The notes below the pieces were generated by a model. The model was not told the origin of the DNA, did no database searches, and saw only the letters and a list, made by a program, of their open reading frames with translations. This document shows, in pieces, positions 1 through 5,214 of a DNA stretch of 7,489 nt. Both the position numbers and the translations under genes were made by a program. Position 1 is the first letter of the stretch. Each line of letters begins with the position of its first letter. The DNA is from an uncultured Simplicispira sp. (lineage in GTDB: Bacteria; Pseudomonadota; Gammaproteobacteria; Burkholderiales; Burkholderiaceae_C): assembly GCA_903882725.1 (NCBI GenBank), contig CAIRYF010000089.1:1-7489 (forward strand). Direction: 5' to 3'.

Positions 1-12
1 GTTTCGAGAAGC

Positions 13-414
13 TCAGGCAGTTCTGACCTCAGCGAGTAGATTGGGGTGACGATCCAGCAGCTTTAATAGCTTGACTAAGGCCAGTGGTGGTTTGGTCTTG
101 CCGTTTTCGTAACGTGAGAAGGCATTAACGCCACCACCAAAGAGTTCGGCGGCCTGTCTTTGGTCAAGATCGAGCTTTTTGCGCACCTTGGCGATGTAGT
201 CAGGATCGACGTAGGCGGCATTCACCTGACGTTGAAACAAGCCGACCATTTCGCTGTAACGGTCGCCATGCTCACGGTTTAAGACGGCTTCACCGCAAGC
301 AGGGCAAAAATCACCCGTCACCACTGGGATTGTGGTGTTTTCACCCTTGTAGGTGTAGGGTATGTCGCGCGTATCGTGGATCAGTTCCGCCGCGCCGCAG
401 CATGGGCATTTCAT
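13..414 (-). CDS. mqsA: MqsA family antitoxin and autorepressor of the MqsRA toxin-antitoxin system
   Basis: Antitoxin that binds and neutralises MqsR and represses its own operon. The N-terminal zinc domain has two CxxC pairs; counted from the start chosen here the ligands are C3, C6, C37 and C40. The C-terminal half is an XRE-type helix-turn-helix with the family motif GGGVNAFSRYE, whose N97 and R101 correspond to the DNA-contacting residues of E. coli MqsA. An in-frame ATG two codons earlier (ending at 420) would overlap the mqsR stop as ATGA. I prefer the ATG at 414-412: AAGGAG at 428-423 is 8 nt from it but only 2 nt from the first ATG, and this start reproduces the E. coli residue numbering. 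The product is 133 aa, against about 131 in E. coli. It is second in an operon with mqsR, with a 2-nt gap. Family assignment is near certain; the exact start is likely but not proven. Confidence 0.95.
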   Translation of the reverse strand: MKCPCCGAAELIHDTRDIPYTYKGENTTIPVVTGDFCPACGEAVLNREHGDRYSEMVGLFQRQVNAAYVDPDYIAKVRKKLDLDQRQAAELFGGGVNAFSRYENGKTKPPLALVKLLKLLDRHPNLLAEVRTA

Positions 415-416
415 GG

Positions 417-719
417 TCATAGCTCCTTGAAGGAAACGATCAACACATCGTTAATGACGGTCAGTTTTAAGTACGCCTCACCGCCGTTTACTGTCTTGGC
501 GCGGTACACATCCTGCCAAACGCGATGATCGGCATGGGTTGTCATGCTCTTGTAGAAGTCGGTGGGCGTGAGTGCCAAGACAACGGCGCACATCCCAGCC
601 AAGTCGTTGATGCCAAGCTCACGCGCCCCATTGAAGGCGCTCGCCGTGGCTCTGACCTGACCAGCTTCTATCAAAAATTTGACGTCTGGCAGCTTGCAGT
701 GTGGGGTGCCTTTTTCCAT
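417..719 (-). CDS. mqsR: MqsR family mRNA interferase toxin
   Basis: Type II toxin. In E. coli MqsR is a RelE/YoeB-fold ribonuclease that cleaves mRNA at GCU sites. The 100-aa product matches the length of E. coli MqsR (98 aa) and shares long conserved stretches, including TPH near the N-terminus, DFYKSMTT, WQDVYR and DVLIVSFKE at the C-terminus. Residues equivalent to the catalytic K56, Q68 and Y81 of E. coli are present as K57, Q69 and Y83, so the toxin appears intact. It is the first gene of the operon, toxin before antitoxin, which is the unusual order typical of mqsRA. The ATG at 719-717 has only a weak Shine-Dalgarno. An inverted repeat upstream is a likely MqsA operator. Its base composition is less GC-rich than the housekeeping genes to the right, which suggests acquisition by transfer (inference). 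Confidence 0.95.
   Translation of the reverse strand: MEKGTPHCKLPDVKFLIEAGQVRATASAFNGARELGINDLAGMCAVVLALTPTDFYKSMTTHADHRVWQDVYRAKTVNGGEAYLKLTVINDVLIVSFKEL
423..428 (-). promoter_or_regulatory. Shine-Dalgarno AAGGAG of mqsA, inside mqsR
   Basis: On the minus strand AAGGAG lies within the last codons of mqsR. It is 2 nt from the ATG at 420 and 8 nt from the ATG at 414, so it favours the downstream start for mqsA. Translation of the antitoxin is probably coupled to that of the toxin. Confidence 0.6.
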
Positions 720-728
720 GCAATCACT

Positions 729-762
729 TTAACCTAGATGGTTTATTTGCTAAATAGGTTAA
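729..762. promoter_or_regulatory. Putative MqsA operator and mqsRA promoter region
   Basis: A perfect 8-bp inverted repeat, TTAACCTA (729-736) and TAGGTTAA (755-762), is separated by 18 bp in an AT-rich stretch just upstream of mqsR. A second near-palindrome, AACCT-AGA-TGGTT (731-743), departs from the pattern AACCT-N3-AGGTT by one base. E. coli MqsA is known to bind AACCT/AGGTT palindromes in its own promoter, so these are probably the autorepression sites. No convincing -35/-10 pair could be fixed. Confidence 0.65.
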
Positions 763-802
763 TTGACGGAATTTTCGGTGGTTCTGACTTAACGCTGTTG
801 CA

Positions 803-831
803 GGGCCTATCCCTGCTCGCGCGGGGCAACT
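803..831 (-). repeat. Solitary sequence resembling a type I-E CRISPR repeat
   Basis: Read on the minus strand, the core at 826-804 matches the E. coli type I-E repeat at 19 of 23 positions by my manual alignment. It contains CCCCGCGCGAGCAGGGATA, with the stem-loop CCCCGC-GCGA-GCAGGG (one mismatched pair) followed by GATA as in I-E repeats. No second copy is seen about 61 bp away on either side, and there are no cas genes in the window. It could be an orphan or degenerate repeat left from an array, or a chance GC-rich hairpin. A competing 6-bp stem GCAGGG-N5-CCCTGC (800-816) overlaps it. Confidence 0.35.
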
Positions 832-930
832 TCGCGGACATGACGTTATGGCGCTTTCCCCAAGGAAATATCGGGACGCCTTTGTTGTCAGCCACTTTTT
901 TGCGGCGTTGCGTTGTGGGTTGTCAGCGCA

Positions 931-1851
931 TCAAGCCGTCAGCCGCTCCAGCGCTTCGCGGTATTTGGCGGCGGTGTTTTCGATCACTGACTGCGGCAGG
1001 CGCGGCGCGGGGGCGGTTTTGTTCCACGGTTTGCCGCCTACTTGGGCTTGCTCTAGCCAGTCGCGCACAAATTGTTTGTCGTAGCTGGGCGGGTTCTGGC
1101 CAGCGGCCAGCGCGGCGGCGTAGCCTTCTACTGGCCAGTAGCGCGAGCTGTCGGGCGTGAGCACTTCGTCCATCAGCACCAGCGTGCCGTCGGGAGCCAA
1201 GCCAAATTCAAACTTGGTGTCGGCAATGATCATCCCTTTGGTCAGGGCGATGGCCGCGGCTTCTTGGTAGATGGCGATACTCAGGTCGCGGATGCGCGTG
1301 GCCAAGTCCAAGCCAATCATTTCAACGGTGCGCTCAAAGGTGATGTTTTCGTCGTGCTCACCGGCTTCGGCCTTGGCGGCGGGGGTGTAGATGGGCGCGG
1401 GCAGTTTTGCGGCATTGGTCAGGCCAGTGGGCAAAGCCACGCCGCAGACAGCTTGCGACTCTTGGTACTCCTTCCAGCCGCTGCCGGCCAAGTAGCCGCG
1501 CACCACGGCTTCGACCGGGATGGGTTTGAGGCGCTGCACCAGCATCGAGCGGCCCTGCACTTGGGGCACCTCTTCGGGCGTCACGGCGCTTTCGGGGGCT
1601 TGCCCTGTCAGGTGGTTGGGGCAGATATGGCCCAGTTTGTCAAACCAAAACAGTGCCATTTGCGTCAGCAATTCGCCCTTGCCGGGAATGGGCTCACCCA
1701 TGATCACGTCAAACGCCGAGAGCCGGTCGCTGGCCACCATCAGAATGCGGTCGTCGCCCACGGCGTAGTTGTCACGCACCTTACCGCGTGCCAGCAGGGG
1801 CAGCGAGGCCAAGGTGGAGGTGTGCAGGGCAGAGGGGCTGGGGTGTGTCAT
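931..1851 (-). CDS. purC: Phosphoribosylaminoimidazole-succinocarboxamide synthase (SAICAR synthetase)
   Basis: Cytosolic enzyme of de novo purine synthesis that joins CAIR and aspartate with ATP to give SAICAR. At 306 aa it is of the longer, yeast-like type rather than the roughly 237-aa E. coli type. Visible motifs in order: nucleotide-binding ARGKVRD (21-27), SDRLSAFD (41-48), [11 protein letters not shown] (116-126), EHDENI (165-170), the family signature IADTKFEFG (209-217), [12 protein letters not shown] (228-239) and [11 protein letters not shown] (256-266). The frame is intact. The ATG at 1851-1849 gives a normal N-terminus but has no clear Shine-Dalgarno. purE and purK are not adjacent, and mqsRA lies downstream on the same strand after a 211-bp gap. 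No convincing terminator follows the stop codon. Confidence 0.97.
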   Translation of the reverse strand: MTHPSPSALHTSTLASLPLLARGKVRDNYAVGDDRILMVASDRLSAFDVIMGEPIPGKGELLTQMALFWFDKLGHICPNHLTGQAPESAVTPEEVPQVQGRSMLVQRLKPIPVEAVVRGYLAGSGWKEYQESQAVCGVALPTGLTNAAKLPAPIYTPAAKAEAGEHDENITFERTVEMIGLDLATRIRDLSIAIYQEAAAIALTKGMIIADTKFEFGLAPDGTLVLMDEVLTPDSSRYWPVEGYAAALAAGQNPPSYDKQFVRDWLEQAQVGGKPWNKTAPAPRLPQSVIENTAAKYREALERLTA

Positions 1852-1898
1852 GGCGAAAGAGGTCGTTGCAATCGAAGCGCATGGCGCCGGGAGGGACT

Positions 1899-1924
1899 AT
1901 TTTAAGCAGCCAGGGTGGCTGCTT
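1899..1924. promoter_or_regulatory. Perfect 8-bp hairpin and candidate -10 box upstream of purC
   Basis: AAGCAGCC (1904-1911) and GGCTGCTT (1917-1924) form a perfect 8-bp stem with a 5-nt loop. Neither strand has a proper T-tract after it, so it is not a clear intrinsic terminator. On the minus strand it abuts TAAAAT (1904-1899), which is 5 of 6 to the sigma-70 -10 consensus and about 48 nt before the purC ATG. No good -35 is seen. It may be a purC promoter overlapped by a regulator site, or the remnant of an older terminator. The rest of the 297-bp purC-hpf gap holds no recognisable gene. Confidence 0.35.
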
Positions 1925-2040
1925 TGCCGATGCGCAGTGAGGCACCATCTGCCTGCGCCAGCAAAAGGGCATTGCTTTTCAGAGTGCGCGCGGGCATAGT
2001 GGATTGGCGTTACCAGACGCATCCCGCGCTGCGGTACTTA

Positions 2041-2068
2041 AAAAGCCTGAAAAGCCTGAAGGCAGGCT
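2041..2068. repeat. 9-bp tandem duplication followed by a hairpin, upstream of hpf
   Basis: AAAAGCCTG occurs twice in perfect tandem (2041-2049 and 2050-2058). The second copy also forms a 6-bp stem, AGCCTG-AAGG-CAGGCT (2053-2068). No T-tract follows. Its function is unknown. Confidence 0.5.
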
Positions 2069-2092
2069 GTAGCGCCCGATGTTTGCCACGCC

Positions 2093-2106
2093 GTTTCTAG
2101 TTTCTA
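2093..2106. repeat. 7-bp tandem duplication upstream of hpf
   Basis: GTTTCTA occurs twice in perfect tandem, 43 bp before the hpf start. A possible -35 (TTGCCA, 2083-2088) precedes it. The matching -10 would be poor (TAAGAA, 2105-2110), so no promoter is claimed. Confidence 0.45.
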
Positions 2107-2135
2107 AGAAGCGGCTTTTCTTTCACTGTGAGCCC

Positions 2136-2142
2136 AGGGGAG
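2136..2142 (+). promoter_or_regulatory. Shine-Dalgarno of hpf
   Basis: AGGGGAG with 6-nt spacing to the ATG at 2149. It decides against the upstream in-frame GTG at 2128. Confidence 0.75.
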
Positions 2143-2148
2143 ATTTTT

Positions 2149-2481
2149 ATGAATTTGACAATCAGTGGTCACCACCTTGACGTCACGCCTGCACTGCGCA
2201 CTTACGTTACCGATAAGCTCGATAAGGTCACCCGCCACTTTGATCAGCTGGTCGATATCAAGGTGCTGCTGACCGTCGAGAAGCAAAAAGAGAAAGAAAA
2301 ACGCCAGCGTGCTGAATGCAGCATCCGCGTCAAAGGCAGCGATTTGTTTGCTGAGTGCGCTAATGAAGACTTGTACGCTGCGGTTGATGGTCTGGTAGAT
2401 AAAATCGATCGCCAAGTGGTACGCCACAAAGACCGGTTGCAAGACCACCACTTTGACGCCCGTCGGCGTGAGTTGGCTTGA
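2149..2481 (+). CDS. hpf: Ribosome hibernation-promoting factor, short form (HPF/RaiA family)
   Basis: Small ribosome-binding protein that occupies the decoding region of the 30S subunit and promotes inactive ribosomes in stationary phase or starvation. The 110-aa product begins with MNLTISGHHLDVTPALR, typical of the family, continues through a single alpha/beta S30AE domain with a Lys/Glu-rich stretch (QKEKEKRQ) near the middle, and ends in a basic tail. It lacks the extra C-terminal domain of long HPF. The ATG at 2149 is preferred over a GTG at 2128 in the same frame, because AGGGGAG (2136-2142) lies 6 nt before the ATG and the family N-terminus starts there. hpf often follows rpoN; here it is first in its transcription unit and is closed by a terminator before ptsN. 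Confidence 0.93.
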   Translation: MNLTISGHHLDVTPALRTYVTDKLDKVTRHFDQLVDIKVLLTVEKQKEKEKRQRAECSIRVKGSDLFAECANEDLYAAVDGLVDKIDRQVVRHKDRLQDHHFDARRRELA

Positions 2482-2485
2482 TACT

Positions 2486-2517
2486 AAAAAACGCCAAGGG
2501 CGCAGCCGCCCTTGGTG
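2486..2517 (-). terminator. Minus-strand intrinsic terminator form between hpf and ptsN
   Basis: CCAAGGGCG (2494-2502) and CGCCCTTGG (2507-2515) make a perfect 9-bp stem with the 4-nt loop CAGC, extendable by two pairs including one G-U. The A6 run (2486-2491) lies on its left, so only on the minus strand is the hairpin followed by a T6 tract. In the plus direction no T-run follows. It could stop antisense transcription into hpf, or serve as an mRNA 3' stabilising hairpin. Confidence 0.6.
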
Positions 2518-2545
2518 CATTGTGCGTTGTGAATATATTCTTTAG

Positions 2546-2573
2546 AAGGCCGCCTTGTCGGGCGGCTTTTTTT
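2546..2573 (+). terminator. Rho-independent terminator after hpf
   Basis: GCCGCC (2549-2554) pairs with GGCGGC (2561-2566) around a 6-nt loop and is followed by seven T residues (2567-2573). Two A-T pairs and a G-U can lengthen the stem at its base. This is a classic intrinsic terminator and implies that hpf and ptsN are at least partly separate units. Confidence 0.8.
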
Positions 2574-2611
2574 GCACTCTTGACTGCCCTCAAGGCGGTC
2601 TTTAAGCGGTG

Positions 2612-2617
2612 CATAAT
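2612..2617 (+). promoter_or_regulatory. Candidate ptsN -10 box
   Basis: CATAAT is 5 of 6 to the -10 consensus, 14 nt before the ptsN ATG and downstream of the hpf terminator. No good -35 at normal spacing is seen; TTGACT at 2580-2585 is too far away (26 nt). If this box is used, the leader would be only about 8 nt. Confidence 0.3.
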
Positions 2618-2631
2618 CCGCCCTTACTGCC

Positions 2632-3099
2632 ATGAACCGACTTGCCTCTATCCTGCCCGTCACGCAAGTGCTTGTGAGCGTTGATGCCACTAGCAAAAAG
2701 CGTGCTTTTGAAGAAGCTGGCCTGCTGTTTGAGGGCCTGCACGGCTTGTCCCGCGCGCTGGTCACCGACAGCTTGTTTGCCCGCGAACGCCTCGGCTCTA
2801 CCGGCTTGGGCCACGGTGTGGCCATTCCCCATGGCCGCATTAAGGGACTGAAGGCACCGATGGCAGCGGTGTTTCAGCTAGAGCGCCCGATTGGCTTTGA
2901 CGCCCCGGACGAGCAGCCCGTGGTGCTGTTGATCTTTTTGTTGGTGCCTGAAGCGGCAACGCAAAAACACCTCGAAATCCTCTCTGAAATCGCCGAGCTG
3001 CTCAGTGACAGCGGCCTGCGCGAAAAAATCAAAGCTTGCGCCAATGCGGATGAACTGCACGCCATGATTGCTGGCTGGCAGTCCACGCAAATGGCCTGA
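2632..3099 (+). CDS. ptsN: Nitrogen-regulatory PTS protein EIIA(Ntr)
   Basis: Phosphorylated regulatory protein of the nitrogen PTS (PtsP-PtsO-PtsN), which signals nitrogen and carbon state and modulates potassium transport and other targets rather than carrying sugar. The 155-aa protein is a single PTS EIIA type-2 domain. The active-site motif GHGVAIPHGR places the phosphorylated histidine at H67, with H61 nearby. Other conserved segments are FARERLGSTGLG (49-60) and the C-terminal HLEILSEIAELL helix. No Shine-Dalgarno precedes the ATG. hprK follows after 48 bp in the same direction, an association common in betaproteobacteria that have the partial PTS-HPr kinase set. Confidence 0.96.
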   Translation: MNRLASILPVTQVLVSVDATSKKRAFEEAGLLFEGLHGLSRALVTDSLFARERLGSTGLGHGVAIPHGRIKGLKAPMAAVFQLERPIGFDAPDEQPVVLLIFLLVPEAATQKHLEILSEIAELLSDSGLREKIKACANADELHAMIAGWQSTQMA

Positions 3100-3147
3100 G
3101 CGCGCGCTCGGCCTGCTGTATCCCCACCGTAACTGTGTGGTTGTGCC

Positions 3148-4098
3148 ATGAAACCCAATGCTGTCAGTGCCGATGTTTTGTTTGAGGAATTCCGCCTCTC
3201 CCTGCGCTGGGAGTGGCTGGCTGGCCTAGGTGCCTCTGAGCGCCGCTTTGACGAAGTTGCAGTGCGCTCGGCGCGCTCGGGTGCCGACTTGGTAGGTCAC
3301 CTGAACTACATCCACCCCTACCGGGTGCAAATTCTGGGTGAGCGCGAAATCGCCTACCTGATTAGCGACACCCCTGAAGACTGCCAGCGGCGCATTGCGC
3401 GCATCGTCACGTTGGAGCCACCGGTGTTGATTTTGGCCGAAGGCCAAACCGCACCCGACGCTTTGCTGTCGATGTGCGAGCGCGCCCAAATTCCGATGTT
3501 CTCCACCAAAGAATCGTCGGCGTTTGTCATTGACGTGCTGCGCGCCTATTTGTCCAAACACTTTGCCGACCGCATCACCATGCACGGCGTATTTATGGAT
3601 ATTTTGGGTTTGGGCGTGCTGATCACCGGTGAGTCGGGTCTGGGCAAAAGCGAGTTGGGGCTGGAGCTGATCTCGCGCGGCCAAGGTTTGGTGGCCGACG
3701 ATGCGGTTGATTTGTACCGCATTAACCAAACCACCATCGAGGGCAAATGCCCCGACCTGTTGCAAAACCTGCTGGAAGTGCGCGGCATTGGCCTGCTGGA
3801 CATCCGCGCCATTTTTGGTGAAACCGCAGTGCGGCGCAAGATGCGCCTCAAACTTATCGTGCATTTGGTGCGCAAAGAAACGATGGAAAACGAGTACGAG
3901 CGCCTCCCCTACGAGCCGCTCACGCAAGACGTGCTGGGCGTGCCGGTGCTCAAGGTCGTGATCCAAGTGGTGGTCGGGCGCAACATTGCGGTGTTGGTCG
4001 AAGCCGCTGTGCGCAACACCGTGCTGCAGTTGCGTGGCATCGACACCTACCAAGAATTTGTCGAGCGCCACCGTCGCACGATGGAGCGGGGCATTTAG
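3148..4098 (+). CDS. hprK: HPr kinase/phosphorylase
   Basis: Bifunctional enzyme that phosphorylates a serine of HPr-type proteins with ATP or pyrophosphate and reverses the reaction by phosphorolysis. The N-terminal domain spans about 1-130; the catalytic C-terminal domain carries the conserved histidine H146 (MHG), the P-loop GESGLGKS (161-168), ADD (183-185) and the HprK signature [17 protein letters not shown] (208-224). At 316 aa it has the usual length and looks complete. It follows ptsN and is probably co-transcribed with it. rapZ, often found next in Burkholderiales, is absent; instead fur converges and the two stop codons overlap (4095-4098). No strong Shine-Dalgarno is visible before the ATG at 3148. 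Confidence 0.96.
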   Translation: MKPNAVSADVLFEEFRLSLRWEWLAGLGASERRFDEVAVRSARSGADLVGHLNYIHPYRVQILGEREIAYLISDTPEDCQRRIARIVTLEPPVLILAEGQTAPDALLSMCERAQIPMFSTKESSAFVIDVLRAYLSKHFADRITMHGVFMDILGLGVLITGESGLGKSELGLELISRGQGLVADDAVDLYRINQTTIEGKCPDLLQNLLEVRGIGLLDIRAIFGETAVRRKMRLKLIVHLVRKETMENEYERLPYEPLTQDVLGVPVLKVVIQVVVGRNIAVLVEAAVRNTVLQLRGIDTYQEFVERHRRTMERGI

Positions 4099-4526
4099 CG
4101 TTTGCCAGTGGGATTTTTGACGCACTCAGCGCAGTGCCCATACAGCGCCATGGCGTGGTCTTGCACCACCCAGCCTTTGGCTTTGGCAATGGCCTGCTGG
4201 CGTTTTTCTATTTCGGGGTCAAAAAATTCTTCGACCTTGGCGCACATGGTGCAGACAAAGTGGTCGTGGTGTTGGCCTTCGTCCAACTCGTAAATGGCCT
4301 TGCCGCTTTCAAAGTTGCTGCGAATCAGCAAGCCAGCTTGCTCAAATTGCGTCAGTACGCGGTACACCGTGGCCAGGCCGATGTCTGAGCGCTCCTGCAT
4401 CAGCACGCGAAACACATCTTCTGCCGTCATGTGGCGCACGGCACTGGTCTGGAAAATTTCTAAAATTTTCAAGCGTGGCAGCGTGGCCTTGAGTCCGGTG
4501 CTTTTGAGTTCGTCGATGTTCTTCAT
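4095..4526 (-). CDS. fur: Ferric uptake regulator Fur
   Basis: Fe(II)-responsive transcriptional repressor of iron uptake genes, acting as a dimer on DNA. The 143-aa product has the N-terminal winged helix (about 1-84; [11 protein letters not shown] at the start, [19 protein letters not shown] as the recognition region) and the dimerisation and metal-binding domain with [10 protein letters not shown] (86-95). The structural zinc pairs C92/C95 and C132/C135 and the metal-ligand region H86-H89 and H124 are all present. It converges on hprK with a 4-bp stop overlap and diverges from bamE across a 105-bp gap. Fur rather than Zur or PerR is preferred from overall resemblance to the proteobacterial Fur N-terminus. 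The fur-bamE arrangement is frequent in beta- and gammaproteobacteria. Confidence 0.95.
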   Translation of the reverse strand: MKNIDELKSTGLKATLPRLKILEIFQTSAVRHMTAEDVFRVLMQERSDIGLATVYRVLTQFEQAGLLIRSNFESGKAIYELDEGQHHDHFVCTMCAKVEEFFDPEIEKRQQAIAKAKGWVVQDHAMALYGHCAECVKNPTGKR

Positions 4527-4596
4527 GCCAGTAGTACTCTCTTCGTTTCGCTGTCAGGGTGTTGGCGGCCTACAGGACGGCTCCTAAGCCTACCGC

Positions 4597-4602
4597 TACA
4601 AT
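4597..4602 (+). promoter_or_regulatory. Candidate bamE -10 box
   Basis: TACAAT is 5 of 6 to the -10 consensus, 29 nt before the bamE ATG. The -35 is not recognisable. The 105-bp gap must hold promoters for both bamE and the divergent fur. No clear Shine-Dalgarno precedes bamE. Confidence 0.35.
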
Positions 4603-4631
4603 CATTCGATCATATCCCTCCGTCTTTTTCC

Positions 4632-5168
4632 ATGCCCACTCAAGTCCATCGCTGTGCCCGTCTGGGACTGATTTTGCTGATTGGCTCTGCGGTGGCTGCT
4701 TGCAGCAGCTTTGATAGCACCACCCAGCGCTTCGCCGGTGTTGTTACACCTTACAAAATTGACATCGTGCAAGGCAACTTTGTCTCGCGCGAGCAAGTCC
4801 AGGCGCTGCAACCTGGCATGGGGCGCCAGCAGGTGCGCGATATTTTGGGTACGCCCTTGGTGACTAGCTTGTTCCATGGCGACCGCTGGGAATATGTCTT
4901 TACCTTAAAGCGCCCCAACACCGACATCCAAACGCGCAAGCTGACCGTTTTCTTTAACGGCGACGTGCTCGATCGCGCTGAAGGCGACGAGATGCCCTCC
5001 GAGAGCGAATTTGTCGCCTCGCTGGGCAAGAACAAATCTCCGCGCAAAGTGCCCGTGCTCCAAGCCACCGAAGAACAACTGGCGCGTTTTCCAGCGCGCG
5101 CAGCCCCGCCACCAGCAGCAGCTGAGTCTTCTGCGCCAGCGCGCACCAGCTACCCCCCGCTTGAATAA
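4632..5168 (+). CDS. bamE: Outer membrane protein assembly factor BamE (SmpA/OmlA lipoprotein)
   Basis: Lipoprotein of the BAM complex, which inserts beta-barrel proteins into the outer membrane. A lipoprotein signal peptide ends in a VAAC lipobox with the modified cysteine at C24; the following SSFD has no Asp at +2, consistent with outer-membrane sorting. The BamE/SmpA fold spans about 40-115, with YKIDIVQGN, the conserved LQPGMGRQQVRDILGTP and WEYVF. The 178-aa protein is longer than E. coli BamE (113 aa) because of a C-terminal tail rich in Ala, Pro and Ser (about 150-175), which is probably disordered. It is divergent from fur and 46 bp ahead of dapB. Confidence 0.94.
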   Translation: MPTQVHRCARLGLILLIGSAVAACSSFDSTTQRFAGVVTPYKIDIVQGNFVSREQVQALQPGMGRQQVRDILGTPLVTSLFHGDRWEYVFTLKRPNTDIQTRKLTVFFNGDVLDRAEGDEMPSESEFVASLGKNKSPRKVPVLQATEEQLARFPARAAPPPAAAESSAPARTSYPPLE

Positions 5169-5170
5169 GC

Positions 5171-5188
5171 CGGCGGCGCGCGCCGCCG
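5171..5188. repeat. 18-bp perfect GC palindrome between bamE and dapB
   Basis: CGGCGGCG-CG-CGCCGCCG begins 2 nt after the bamE stop. It can fold into a strong hairpin but has no T-tract, so it is not a standard terminator. It may attenuate or stabilise the 3' end of the bamE message ahead of dapB. Confidence 0.5.
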
Positions 5189-5214
5189 CTGTGCCCTCCC
5201 CCAGGAATTGACCT

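Noticed and set aside
20..788. GTTCTGAC direct repeat (20-27 and 781-788) as target duplication around mqsRA
   Set aside because: Only 8 bp, and one copy lies within the mqsA coding end. Chance is sufficient explanation.
803..831. A true CRISPR array at this place
   Set aside because: Only one repeat-like copy is present; no second repeat lies at the expected 61-bp spacing on either side and there are no cas genes.
738..1160. Plus-strand open frame through the mqsR-purC gap
   Set aside because: No Shine-Dalgarno and no recognisable protein features. It runs into the 3' half of purC in antisense, so it is probably not coding.
1072..1905. Long plus-strand open frame opposite purC
   Set aside because: Its translation is rich in Gly, His, Val and Gln with no family motif, and purC on the other strand has all conserved motifs. 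It is a GC-driven antisense shadow.
2004..2024. Sigma-54 promoter upstream of hpf
   Set aside because: GG and GC elements are present but separated by 11 rather than 10 nt, and the flanking consensus is weak.
3226..4125. Long minus-strand open frame opposite hprK
   Set aside because: It covers hprK in antisense, has a His/Gln-rich composition and no recognisable domain. hprK is clearly the real gene.
4595..4620. Fur box between fur and bamE
   Set aside because: The repeated ATCAT segments (4601-4605 and 4609-4613) suggested an iron box, but alignment to the 19-bp consensus was poor in both orientations.
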